Below are positions 1 to 7,760 of a DNA stretch of 16,171 nucleotides, piece after piece. Position numbers and translations under genes: made by a program. This DNA comes from CAZEQD01 sp964514305 (lineage in GTDB: Bacteria > Acidobacteriota > Aminicenantia > Aminicenantales > Aminicenantaceae): assembly GCA_964514305.1 (NCBI GenBank), contig CAZEQD010000047.1, positions 1 through 16,171 of the forward strand, read 5' to 3'. How positions within the stretch are numbered: position 1 is the stretch's first letter; each line of letters opens with the position of its first letter. The notes beneath the pieces are model-generated. The model was not told where the DNA came from. It saw nothing but the letters and a program-made list of their open reading frames with translations, and did not search any database.

Positions 1-41
1 GATTTTGCTTTCCCTGTTTCTTTTTCATTAAAATCCATCAT
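1..41 (-). CDS. N-terminus of an unidentified protein, cut by the window edge
   Basis: On the minus strand two consecutive ATG codons (39-41 and 36-38) open a frame reading MMDFNEKETGKAK that stays open to the window edge. A GAGG element lies about 10 bases upstream of the first ATG, a loose but usable ribosome binding site. It would be the next gene after the sulfatase-TPR gene on the same strand, about 95 bases beyond that gene's stop. A second ATG at 26-28 in another frame (MKKKQGKQN) is a competing start. The fragment is too short to assign a family. Confidence 0.35.
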   Translation of the reverse strand, partial: MMDFNEKETGKAK

Positions 42-135
42 TTTTGAACAGCCTCAAGATACAAACGCCTCTTGTCTACGGCCAGTGGTCATTAAAACGT
101 GGTTTTTTCAATTAAAATAAGAATTTAGAAAAAAG

Positions 136-2520
136 TTAGTGAGAGAGTGATTTCTGCAGTTGGTTAGCTTTGTCCAGATGATACTGATATTGGCTATAAT
201 TACCAAGGCGGTTGTAAAGGTCAGCCAGGACAAAGTGAGCTAAGATAGCAGACTCCTTATCAGGATTTAATTTCAACCCTTTAAGAGCTAAATTAATTGC
301 TTCATTCAAATTTTGTCCACTATCCATATAAGCTTTGGCCAGGAATATATAAGCTTTAGAGAAGTCTTCTTTTTTTTCAAGGCAGCTATTAAATTCTTTT
401 ATAGCTCCTTCAGTATTTTTCATTTTTAGGAAAAGAAGGCCAAGGTTAAAATCAGGTTTGTAGTTGTACGGGCTGACTTCCTGCTCTTTTCTATATTCGG
501 CAATGGCCAGATCGATTTCTCCCCGAGCTTCATGAAGAAGGGCCATGTTGAAATGAGCATTTTTCAGAGGGATATGTCTCTCAATGCTGAGAGCTTTTTT
601 TATTTCAATTTCAGCCATATCATACATCTTTTTTTCCAGGTAAACAGCCCCCAGCTTATTATGAAAAATAGGCGAATCAGTATTGATGGCCACGGCTGAT
701 TTTAAATATTTCAAAGCTAAATCGACTTCTCCTTTATCCATATAAATGTCAGACAGATGCAAAAGAGGTTTGGTATCTTTAGGGTCAAGATCCATCAATC
801 GTTTAAATCCGACTATAGCTTCTTCTATTTTCCCCATTTGTTTGTAGGCTCCAGCCATACCTAGGATAGCCTCATAGTAATCAGGTTTTAGGGCCAGAGC
901 CTTTTTATATTCTTCGATGGCCTGTTCATATTCTTTTTTTTTGGTATATATATTGCCCAAAATATAAATACCTTCCAGCACAGAAGGATCTTTATTTAAG
1001 ACATTTTTTATCTTTGTTTCAGCCCTATCAAGTTTATCCTCACTGACCAGGAATTGAGCTTGTTTAATTTCATTGTAAAGCTCTATTTTATCTTTAGGAT
1101 CGGCCAGTTTCTCGCCTTTCTGTCTTAAAGAAGCCCGAAAACCTCCAATATAACCGAGAGCCTGGAGTTTAATTAAAGAATCATTGTCTATTGCTTGTGG
1201 ACCTGCATCTTCAATTCCTTCTGCAGAGTATCTTTCAATGATAGCTTCAATGTCTCTTTTCATTTTATAGGCTAGAGAAGCTTGAATATTAACCAAATTA
1301 GTAGTCTCAGAAGGATCATCAAAGACGTTATAGAGCTCTGGCTTTGGGGCATCAATAAATTTAAAACTTCCTTTACTTAAAGATTTCAATGGAGCCCAGC
1401 CATAATGGTAATTGGGCCAATAGGTTTCGCAGTAAGCTCCCTCTTCTTCCTCGTTTTTGCCAAGTATTAGAGGCAGCAAACTTTTTCCTTGGACAGTTTC
1501 AGGAGGACTTTGGCCGATGAAATTAAGAACGGTAGGCATTATATCTATACTTCTTGCTCTCTGTTCGATTATCTTGGGAGCCAGTTTTTTCTGGGGAAAA
1601 CGAATTATAAGGGGAACCCGGGTAGAAACGTCATAAATAAAAAAACCATGAGCGTTCTCTTTGTGTTGGCCTAGACTTTCTCCATGGTCAGCTGTAAGAA
1701 TGATTATTGTCTTATCAAGCAGGTTTTTTTCTTTAAGGTAATTAAAAAATTCTCCGATTAGCTGGTCTACATAAGCAATTTCTCCGTCATAGCGCCTAAA
1801 GGGATTTTCTGGGGAAGGCTTATAAAGAGTTTTATATGGTTCTGGTGGATCATAGGGAGTGTGAGGGTCATAAAGATGAATCCAGTTGAAGAATTTATGT
1901 TGTGAATTTTTCTCCAGCCATTTATAGACTTCAGCTAGGACTTCATCTCCTCGGCGTTGAACAGCATCTAGGCTGATTTTTTTGTATTTGGTCAGATCAA
2001 AATTGTCATAGTAGTAATCAAAGCCTTGATCAAGGCCCCAGCGTGAATCAAGAACAAAAGCTGCTACAAAAGCTGCTGTTGAGTAACCCTGGTTTTTTAA
2101 AGTTTCAGCTAAAGTGATTTGCTTCTCATCAAGATAAAAACCGCCATTATCACGGACACCATGATAGAGAGGATAGGTGCCTGTCATTATAGAAGAATGG
2201 GAAGGAAGGGTCAAAGGCGTTTGAGCTGTGTCATATTTAAAGCGAATTCCCTCCTTGGCTAGTTGATTTATATGAGGCGTTTCTACTCCTTGATAGCCAT
2301 AACATTCCAAATGATCTGCTCTTAAAGTATCGATAGTGAAGAGGATAATATTCATATCAGCAGGGTTTAGTGGCTTCATTTTTGATTGAAAGGAACGAAT
2401 AAGTTTTTCTTCTAAAGGTTTCTTGGGGATGACAAATTTAGAAATAGTAAAATAGAATAAAACCGCAACAGCAGCAATTGCAATGAGACTTAAAATTATA
2501 GTTTTTGGATTCTTGGTCAT
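136..2520 (-). CDS. Membrane-anchored sulfatase-family (alkaline phosphatase superfamily) enzyme fused to TPR repeats
   Basis: The protein has 794 residues. Residues 8-30 form one hydrophobic N-terminal anchor, so the catalytic part probably faces the periplasm. Residues 55-400 are a sulfatase-like fold: NIILFTIDTLRADHLECYGY carries metal-binding D64, and LTADHGESLGQH carries D278 and H279, followed by H291. The nucleophile motif reads T104-L-P-S-H where true sulfatases have Cys or Ser in C/S-x-P-S-R. Thr cannot be converted to formylglycine, so sulfate ester hydrolysis of the usual kind is unlikely. Thr nucleophiles occur in relatives acting on phosphate esters or phosphodiesters (LtaS, NPP, phosphopentomutase). 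Residues 470-790 are tandem TPR units (for example YEQAIEEYKKALALKPDYYEA), giving a protein-binding tail. No Shine-Dalgarno sequence is visible before the ATG. It lies 191 bases downstream of the class V PLP enzyme gene on the same strand. The substrate is unknown. Confidence 0.85.
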   Translation of the reverse strand: MTKNPKTIILSLIAIAAVAVLFYFTISKFVIPKKPLEEKLIRSFQSKMKPLNPADMNIILFTIDTLRADHLECYGYQGVETPHINQLAKEGIRFKYDTAQTPLTLPSHSSIMTGTYPLYHGVRDNGGFYLDEKQITLAETLKNQGYSTAAFVAAFVLDSRWGLDQGFDYYYDNFDLTKYKKISLDAVQRRGDEVLAEVYKWLEKNSQHKFFNWIHLYDPHTPYDPPEPYKTLYKPSPENPFRRYDGEIAYVDQLIGEFFNYLKEKNLLDKTIIILTADHGESLGQHKENAHGFFIYDVSTRVPLIIRFPQKKLAPKIIEQRARSIDIMPTVLNFIGQSPPETVQGKSLLPLILGKNEEEEGAYCETYWPNYHYGWAPLKSLSKGSFKFIDAPKPELYNVFDDPSETTNLVNIQASLAYKMKRDIEAIIERYSAEGIEDAGPQAIDNDSLIKLQALGYIGGFRASLRQKGEKLADPKDKIELYNEIKQAQFLVSEDKLDRAETKIKNVLNKDPSVLEGIYILGNIYTKKKEYEQAIEEYKKALALKPDYYEAILGMAGAYKQMGKIEEAIVGFKRLMDLDPKDTKPLLHLSDIYMDKGEVDLALKYLKSAVAINTDSPIFHNKLGAVYLEKKMYDMAEIEIKKALSIERHIPLKNAHFNMALLHEARGEIDLAIAEYRKEQEVSPYNYKPDFNLGLLFLKMKNTEGAIKEFNSCLEKKEDFSKAYIFLAKAYMDSGQNLNEAINLALKGLKLNPDKESAILAHFVLADLYNRLGNYSQYQYHLDKANQLQKSLSH

Positions 2521-2542
2521 CGTTTCATTTTTTTATTTTATA

Positions 2543-2641
2543 CTATTTTTTCCTAATTTCAAGCTTTATTGACCTTATTATAAGGGTTCGTATTTCTTCA
2601 TGTGTTAATTTGTTATTTTTCATTGGCAGATAAGGTTGCAT
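2543..2641 (-). CDS. Possible 32-residue small protein or gene remnant
   Basis: In the gap between the class V PLP gene and the sulfatase-TPR gene, the minus strand has an open frame from an ATG at 2639-2641 to a TAG at 2543-2545. It ends with THEEIRTLIIRSIKLEIRKK, an amphipathic, basic, helix-like stretch that looks coding-like. There is no ribosome binding site before this ATG or before the internal ATG at 2621-2623, and an in-frame TGA lies three codons upstream. It may be the tail of a lost gene rather than an expressed peptide. I do not recognise it. Confidence 0.2.
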   Translation of the reverse strand: MQPYLPMKNNKLTHEEIRTLIIRSIKLEIRKK

Positions 2642-2711
2642 TGATGGTCATATATCTGAAGCCCAATAATTCGCCTCAGAAAAAAAGCTAATTATTCTGG
2701 CAGGTAGCTAA

Positions 2712-3986
2712 TTAGCCAGCCAGAGCTTTGGTCGCTTTAAGAAAGAGGTCAATTTCTTCTGGCGTATTATAATGACCGGCTGAAAGGCGGACAGCATCTG
2801 GCCAACCTAAGGCTTTTAAAGGAACAGTTGAATATGCATCTCTTATGCGGGCGGCTAAACGAATTCCATGCTCATTATTGTATCGCTTTATGGCGGCGGA
2901 CGAATCCAGGCCATCCAGACGGAAAAGGAAAATGCACAAGCGGTTACCAATTTCTTCACTCATGCCGCAGGTAGTAACATGTTTCATCTGCCACAATCCC
3001 TCAATCTCTTTAGTTCCTTTCATGGCTCGATGAAGGAGTGCTCTCATATGTGCATGAATAGCCTTTTTTGCAGCCACAATTTGCTCTCGTCTATCGGCAG
3101 ATTCAGTAAAGTGACTCCCCAACCAGCAGAGATAGTCGACAACCGCTGACCAGGAAGCATACATCATATGGGATGGAGAACCAAGGACCCAGTTTGTCTC
3201 AGGCTTACCATATAGTCTTTCATGAGGAAGCTTGGAAAGTCTATCTGAGGCATAAGCAAAGCCAATTCCTTTGACACAATAAGATTTATAGGGACCAAAA
3301 GCGTAAGCATCTGCTCCATACTCTTCAACATCAATATGACCGTGAGGTGCATATTGAACAGCATCTACTAAAACATAAAGATCTGGCTTTATTTTTCTTG
3401 CTTCTGCGATAATAGTTTTAACATCATTTATTGCCCCTGTTTGGTTGGACCCATGCTGAAAGACAAGAATACAGGTGTCTTTGTCAATTAAATCAAGAAT
3501 TGCTTCAGCCGGAACTGAACTTGTTTCTTGGGAAAGCTTGGCTAACCGCAGCTCTTTGCCAGTAGTTTCCGCATAAAATTTGGTTGCTCCCAGGACAGCA
3601 GGGTGCTCGAGTTCAGTAGTTACAATGTTGTTTCCAGGAATATTAGCTACAACCGTATGGATTATCCTAAACATTGTTTGAGTAGCACTATGAGCTGGAA
3701 TAATTTCTCCCGATTTTGCCCCTAGGAAAAGCCTGGCATCTTCAATGCCTTTATCAACAGCATCTACTACATAATCAGAAGCAGGGTTAAATCTATAGAG
3801 CTCATCAGGCAGGGCAGATTCTCTGGCTACAGTTTCCATGACTGATTTAAGCCTAAGTGAGCCTCCTGAAGCTTCTAAGTAGACCCGGCGGCCGCTGTAA
3901 GGGTCCCAATCAACATATAAAAATTTATTTCTTATTTCTTTTAATAAAGAGGATGAAAACATACTTACTTCTTTTGTTTCAGCCAT
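2712..3986 (-). CDS. Class V PLP-dependent aminotransferase / cysteine desulfurase-like protein
   Basis: The protein is 424 residues from the chosen start. It has the fold-type I, class V signature: ELEHPAVLG with a PLP-stacking His (H128), LVDAVQYAPHG with the PLP-binding Asp (D208), AFGPYKSY with the probable Schiff-base Lys (K234), and the family C-terminal block VRLSAGHYNTPEEID. In SufS/CsdA-type cysteine desulfurases a catalytic Cys sits in a loop just before that block. Here the corresponding stretch (GIRLAARIRDAYSTVP) has no Cys, so ordinary desulfuration is doubtful and transamination, elimination or epimerisation is more likely. The ATG at 3984-3986 has AAAGGAG about six bases upstream. 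An in-frame ATG at 4029-4031 would add 15 Lys/Asn-rich residues and has its own GGAG about 12 bases upstream. The sulfatase-TPR gene follows on the same strand. The substrate cannot be read from sequence. Confidence 0.85.
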   Translation of the reverse strand: MAETKEVSMFSSSLLKEIRNKFLYVDWDPYSGRRVYLEASGGSLRLKSVMETVARESALPDELYRFNPASDYVVDAVDKGIEDARLFLGAKSGEIIPAHSATQTMFRIIHTVVANIPGNNIVTTELEHPAVLGATKFYAETTGKELRLAKLSQETSSVPAEAILDLIDKDTCILVFQHGSNQTGAINDVKTIIAEARKIKPDLYVLVDAVQYAPHGHIDVEEYGADAYAFGPYKSYCVKGIGFAYASDRLSKLPHERLYGKPETNWVLGSPSHMMYASWSAVVDYLCWLGSHFTESADRREQIVAAKKAIHAHMRALLHRAMKGTKEIEGLWQMKHVTTCGMSEEIGNRLCIFLFRLDGLDSSAAIKRYNNEHGIRLAARIRDAYSTVPLKALGWPDAVRLSAGHYNTPEEIDLFLKATKALAG

Positions 3987-4071
3987 AATTTTCTCCTTTA
4001 TATTTTTTTTTAAAAGATGATTATTTTTCATTGTTTGCCTTGACTCCTTCTAATTCTTGGTTTTTGTTATG

Positions 4072-4278
4072 CTAGCTTAATCTTAATTTCCTTTTAAAAC
4101 GGCCAAAAGCATCAGCTTTCTGCCAGAAGGAAGAAGTCTTAAATCTTAAATAAAAGTAAAGCTTAAGCATTTTCCTGACAAAATCAATATCTTCTTCTTT
4201 GGCGATAGCATCCTTGTTTTCTGGATTAGGGAAAAGCCTCAAAATAAACAGATAAGGATGTTTTGATGTTTTCCAAGC
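4072..4278 (-). pseudogene. Remnant: C-terminal tail of a lost protein, no start codon
   Basis: The minus strand holds a 68-codon open frame beginning directly after an in-frame TAG (4279-4281) and ending at TAG 4072-4074. The translation is strikingly protein-like (AWKTSKHPYLFILRLFPNPE, then KDAIAKEEDIDFVRKMLKLY and FWQKADAFGRFKRKLRLS), rich in aromatic and basic residues. It has no ATG until deep inside. Upstream in the same frame more coding-looking residues (LADRWKKLK) are broken by two stops. This fits a degraded gene that once stood just before the class V PLP gene in the same operon. I cannot name the family. It accounts for about half of the 424-base gap between the divergent genes; the rest is promoter-like AT-rich sequence. 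Confidence 0.5.
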
Positions 4279-4390
4279 CTAAATTCATTTAAGTTTCTTC
4301 CATCTGTCAGCTAGTTATAAATTGTAAGTTAAATCAGCAGAATACATTAATTATTTTATGAGAAATCATTATAGAATTAAATAAATTACT

Positions 4391-4419
4391 TTGCAATCGA
4401 TAAAAAAAGTTGATAATAT
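4391..4419 (+). promoter_or_regulatory. Probable sigma-70-type promoter for the aminotransferase-AOR pair
   Basis: A -35-like TTGCAA (4391-4396) and a -10-like TAATAT (4414-4419) are separated by 17 bases, about 37 bases before the aminotransferase ATG. The -35 half lies inside TTTGCAATCGATAAA (4390-4404), nearly identical to a sequence upstream of dctP, so the site may also be a regulator target. Confidence 0.4.
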
Positions 4420-4455
4420 ATATTTCCAAAAAAACCTAAGGAGTTATAAGAAGCC

Positions 4456-5571
4456 ATGGAAAATCTTCTAACCAAGATTGATGAAGTTTTATTAATGGGG
4501 CCAGGCCCCTCGTGTGTTCCAGATGAAGTTTACAAGGCCTTGAGTTGTAAAACTCTTGGTCACATGGATCCATTTTTTATAAAAATTATGGATGAGATAA
4601 AAAAGCTTCTCCAGCAAGTAATGCAGACTGATAATAATGTGACTATTCCTATTTCTGGAACTGGATCAGCGGGCATGGAAACTTGTTTTGTTAATCTCCT
4701 TGAAGAGAATGACCCTGTCTTGATTCTAATTAACGGCGTTTTTGGGAAGCGAATGCAGGATTTAGCTTCCAGATTGGGAGCTAAGGTTGATGTCCTTGAA
4801 TTTGAATGGGGCACCCCGGTTGAAGTTGACCAGGTAGAAAAAAAATTGAAGACAAATCATTACAAATTAGTAGCTGTTGTTCATGCTGAAACCTCAACAG
4901 GCGTGAGAAATCCTGTTAAGGAAATAGGTGATTTATTAAAGGGTAATGATACTCTTTATTTAGTAGATACAGTAACCAGTCTGGGGGGAATTGAAGTAAA
5001 AACTGATGCGTGGGGAATTGATGCTATTTACAGTGGGACTCAGAAATGCCTGTCCTGTCCTCCTGGTTTAGCTCCTGCCTCTTTTTCTGAGCGAGCGGTC
5101 AAGGTTATTTTAAACAGAAAGACTAATGTGCCCAACTGGTATCTTGACCTAACCATGCTCACTAAATATTGGGAAGGAAAGACAAGAGTTTATCATCATA
5201 CAGCTCCCATCAATATGCTATATAGTCTTTATCAAGCATTATTATTGATTGTGGAAGAAGGATTGGAGAAAGTTTTCGAGCGCCACCTTGAGAATCACAA
5301 GAGATTAGTTGCTGGCCTGCAGCAGTTGGGAATCAAAATGCTGGTCAAGCCAGAATTTAGGCTGCCAATGCTCAATTCTGTTTACATTCCTGAGGGAGTG
5401 AATGATGCTGAAGTTCGAAGCCAATTGCGGACAAAATATAAAATTGAAATTGGAGCAGGCTTAGGGCCTTTGGCTGGGAAAATATGGCGGATTGGTTTGA
5501 TGGGTCATACTGCCCGAAAGGAAAATGTGGAGAGGGTTCTGGCTGCTCTAAAAGAAATATTGAAAAAGTAA
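4456..5571 (+). CDS. Alanine-glyoxylate / serine-glyoxylate-type aminotransferase (class V)
   Basis: The protein has 371 residues, close to the normal length of the AGXT / serine-glyoxylate group. Residues 14-21 (MGPGPSCV), 35-39 (GHMDP), the ISGTGSAGMET glycine-rich block (66-76), NGVFGKRM (93-100), HAETSTGV (143-150), VDTVTSLGG with PLP-binding D171, and YSGTQKCLSCPPG with Schiff-base K197 are the hallmark motifs. R345 in WRIGLMGH fits the substrate-carboxylate Arg. Such enzymes move amino groups between alanine, serine or related donors and glyoxylate or pyruvate, in the cytosol. AAGGAG (4438-4443) is about 12 bases before the ATG, a long spacing, but there is no better start. The aldehyde:ferredoxin oxidoreductase follows 88 bases downstream on the same strand, which suggests co-transcription and possibly oxidation of an aldehyde linked to this transamination. 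The exact donor and acceptor are uncertain. Confidence 0.88.
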   Translation: MENLLTKIDEVLLMGPGPSCVPDEVYKALSCKTLGHMDPFFIKIMDEIKKLLQQVMQTDNNVTIPISGTGSAGMETCFVNLLEENDPVLILINGVFGKRMQDLASRLGAKVDVLEFEWGTPVEVDQVEKKLKTNHYKLVAVVHAETSTGVRNPVKEIGDLLKGNDTLYLVDTVTSLGGIEVKTDAWGIDAIYSGTQKCLSCPPGLAPASFSERAVKVILNRKTNVPNWYLDLTMLTKYWEGKTRVYHHTAPINMLYSLYQALLLIVEEGLEKVFERHLENHKRLVAGLQQLGIKMLVKPEFRLPMLNSVYIPEGVNDAEVRSQLRTKYKIEIGAGLGPLAGKIWRIGLMGHTARKENVERVLAALKEILKK

Positions 5572-5659
5572 AATATAGCTGAATGCATTTATATCTCCTC
5601 AAGAAATGAGAGCCTTGGAAAGGCAAGTGGTGATTTATACTTAAAAAAGGAGAAATTAG

Positions 5660-7546
5660 ATGGCTTTTGGTTACACAGGGAAAATCTTAAAAATTAATCT
5701 CAGTGATTTAAGCTATTCCATTGAAAACAAAAGTGAATATTTTTATCGGACCTTTATGGGCGGAAGCGCTATGGCTTCCTATTTTTTGCTAACTGAAATG
5801 GAAAAAGGGGTTGATCCTTTAGGCCCTGACAATGTTTTGGTCATTGCCACTTCGGTTTTAACTGGAACGCCCCTCCCTGGAGCTAATCGCTATACAATAG
5901 CTGCTAAGTCTCCTCTGACTGATGGCTTTGGCGAATCAGAAGCAGGCGGTTTTTTCGCTTTACAGCTAAAAAAAGCTGGATTTGATGCTCTTGTTATTAG
6001 AGGTAAAGCTTCTAAGCCTGTGTATCTCTGGCTTAGCGATGGAAAAGTGGAATTTAGAGAGGCCACTCATCTTTGGGGCCATGATACCGGCTATACTCAG
6101 CATAAGATTAGAGAAGAGCTTAATGATTCGAGGATTATGATGGTGGCCATTGGCCAGGGAGGAGAGAATCTGGTCCGCTATGCCTGTATTATTCATGATC
6201 TGCGATATATTAATGGTCGTTCTGGATTAGGAGCTGTCATGGGTTCCAAAAATCTCAAGGCAATTGCTGTCAGAGGCAAAAGCAATATAGATTTTCATGA
6301 TAGAGATAAACTTAAAGATTTGAGTTCATTTTTTGCCCAGAATATGAATGATCATTCTGTCTGTAAAATATTAAAATACGGCGGCACTTTAGCCTGGGAT
6401 ATGGAAGATTTAGATACTGATGGTGTTTTGCCTACTAAAAATTTTCATGGAGGTTCTTTTAATAAAGTAGAAAAAGTGTCCTTTGAGCGGCTGAAAAAAA
6501 CTGTTTTTAGCGGCCAATACAGTTGCTATGCCTGTCCGCTAAGGTGCAGACCCATCTGTTCTGGAGGAAAATATAAGCTTGACCCAGATTTTGGAGGCCC
6601 TCAGTATGAAACTTCAGGGGCCTTTGGACCTAATTTGTTGGTAGATGATATTGAGGTTATTGCCAAGGCTCATGAGCTTTGTAATAGATACTCGCTTGAC
6701 TCAATTGATACAGGTATGACCATTGCTTTTGCCATGGAATGTTATGAAAATGGATTGCTAACCAAAAAAGACACCGATGGTCTGGATTTAAAGTTTGGTA
6801 ATGGACAAGCTGCCTTGGAACTGGTCGAAAAAATTGCCTTCAGGAAAGGTTTTGGCAATCTATTAGCCGAAGGAAGCTCCAGAGCTGCTAAAGTAATTGG
6901 CGGGGGAGCGAAGAAATTTGCTATGACCGTAAAAAAACAATCATTTGCCATGCATGAACCACGAGGTAAAAATAACATTGGATTTGCTTTTGCTTTATCA
7001 CCGACTGGAGCTGACCATATTGAGGCCGCTCATGATATGCCTTTTGAAGAGGGAAAATGGGCTGTACCTGATCTTTTCCCCATAGGTATTCTAAAGGGAG
7101 TGCCAGCTCGAGATTTAAGTCCTTATAAAGTAAGGTGGTTTGTCTACAATCAACATATTTACAGCTTGTTAAACACCCTATCCATGTGTTTTTTTACAGT
7201 TGGGCCTGCCAGACTCTTCAGGCTGAATCATCTGGTTGATATGGTTCATAGTTCTACCGGCTGGGAAACAAGCTTATTTGAGCTTATGCAACTGGGTGAA
7301 AGAACTACAACCTTGGCCCGGCTCTTTAGTACAAGAGAAGGATTTACCCGAAAAGATGATAGACTGCCCGATAGGTTGTTTGAGCCCTTAGAGACAGGAC
7401 GCTTAACTGGAGTAAAATTAGACAGGGAAAAGTTTGAAAAAGCTTTAGATTATTATTATGAAATGATGGGTTGGGATGTAAAAACGGGAATACCTCGCCA
7501 AGCCAGACTTTACCTGCTTAATATTACAGACCTGGCTAAATTTTAG
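5660..7546 (+). CDS. aor: Tungsten-type aldehyde:ferredoxin oxidoreductase
   Basis: The protein has 628 residues, full length for the AOR family, which oxidises aldehydes to carboxylic acids with ferredoxin as electron acceptor in the anaerobic cytosol. The N-terminal domain (GYTGKILKINLS, then LTGTPLPGANRY and SPLTDGFGESEAGG) binds the bis-pterin cofactor. The [4Fe-4S] ligands are C289, C292 and C296 in CYACPLRC, with the fourth expected at C510 (LSMCFF). GGPQYET (E317), HEPRG (H432) and SPTGADH match the conserved active-site and second pterin regions. AAGGAG is seven bases before the ATG. Partners seen: the aminotransferase upstream, and on the opposite strand downstream a truncated moaD-like frame and mobB. 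The substrate is not predictable; family members range from broad aldehyde oxidation to aromatic-acid reduction. The 214-base gap after it holds the moaD-like remnant and no clear terminator. Confidence 0.93.
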   Translation: MAFGYTGKILKINLSDLSYSIENKSEYFYRTFMGGSAMASYFLLTEMEKGVDPLGPDNVLVIATSVLTGTPLPGANRYTIAAKSPLTDGFGESEAGGFFALQLKKAGFDALVIRGKASKPVYLWLSDGKVEFREATHLWGHDTGYTQHKIREELNDSRIMMVAIGQGGENLVRYACIIHDLRYINGRSGLGAVMGSKNLKAIAVRGKSNIDFHDRDKLKDLSSFFAQNMNDHSVCKILKYGGTLAWDMEDLDTDGVLPTKNFHGGSFNKVEKVSFERLKKTVFSGQYSCYACPLRCRPICSGGKYKLDPDFGGPQYETSGAFGPNLLVDDIEVIAKAHELCNRYSLDSIDTGMTIAFAMECYENGLLTKKDTDGLDLKFGNGQAALELVEKIAFRKGFGNLLAEGSSRAAKVIGGGAKKFAMTVKKQSFAMHEPRGKNNIGFAFALSPTGADHIEAAHDMPFEEGKWAVPDLFPIGILKGVPARDLSPYKVRWFVYNQHIYSLLNTLSMCFFTVGPARLFRLNHLVDMVHSSTGWETSLFELMQLGERTTTLARLFSTREGFTRKDDRLPDRLFEPLETGRLTGVKLDREKFEKALDYYYEMMGWDVKTGIPRQARLYLLNITDLAKF

Positions 7547-7575
7547 AAGCTTAGAAGGCCTTTTGACTATGGTAT

Positions 7576-7716
7576 TTAGAACTTTTCTATAATGCCTTTA
7601 ACTCCCTGGAGAAGGTCGGCTGGTAATTGCATTTTAATTTCTTTTTGACCTGAGTATTTCTGCATTATAGTGATAAATCTAATCTTAATGGGAACTTTTC
7701 TATTCTTGGCCGGCAC
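7576..7716 (-). pseudogene. Truncated MoaD/ThiS-like sulfur-carrier gene
   Basis: Between AOR and mobB, 44 bases after the mobB stop and on the same strand as mobB, an open frame starts at GTG 7714-7716 and ends at TAA 7576-7578. It encodes 46 residues containing IKIRFITIMQKYSGQKEIKM, then LPADLLQGVKGIIEKF. This matches the first half of MoaD-type beta-grasp proteins (first strand, loop, second strand, helix). Complete family members run to about 80-90 residues and end in Gly-Gly, the site of thiocarboxylation that supplies dithiolene sulfur to molybdopterin. Here everything after the helix is missing and the frame runs toward the 3' end of AOR. There is no ribosome binding site before the GTG. 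It is most likely a 3'-truncated remnant of a mobB-moaD operon; the family assignment rests on pattern alone. Confidence 0.5.
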
Positions 7717-7760
7717 TTTTTTGTTATTTATTCTTTTTGATTAAGAAAAATTTCAGCAGT

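Noticed and set aside
2535..2562. Minus-strand promoter-like TTGAAA / TAAAAT with 16-base spacing before the sulfatase-TPR gene
   Set aside because: Transcription would start only about eight bases before the ATG, leaving no room for a ribosome binding site; the region is simply very AT-rich.
7544..7575. Palindromes AAGCTT and AAGGCCTT after the AOR stop as a possible terminator
   Set aside because: Neither forms a stable stem-loop followed by a T-run; they are short restriction-type palindromes.
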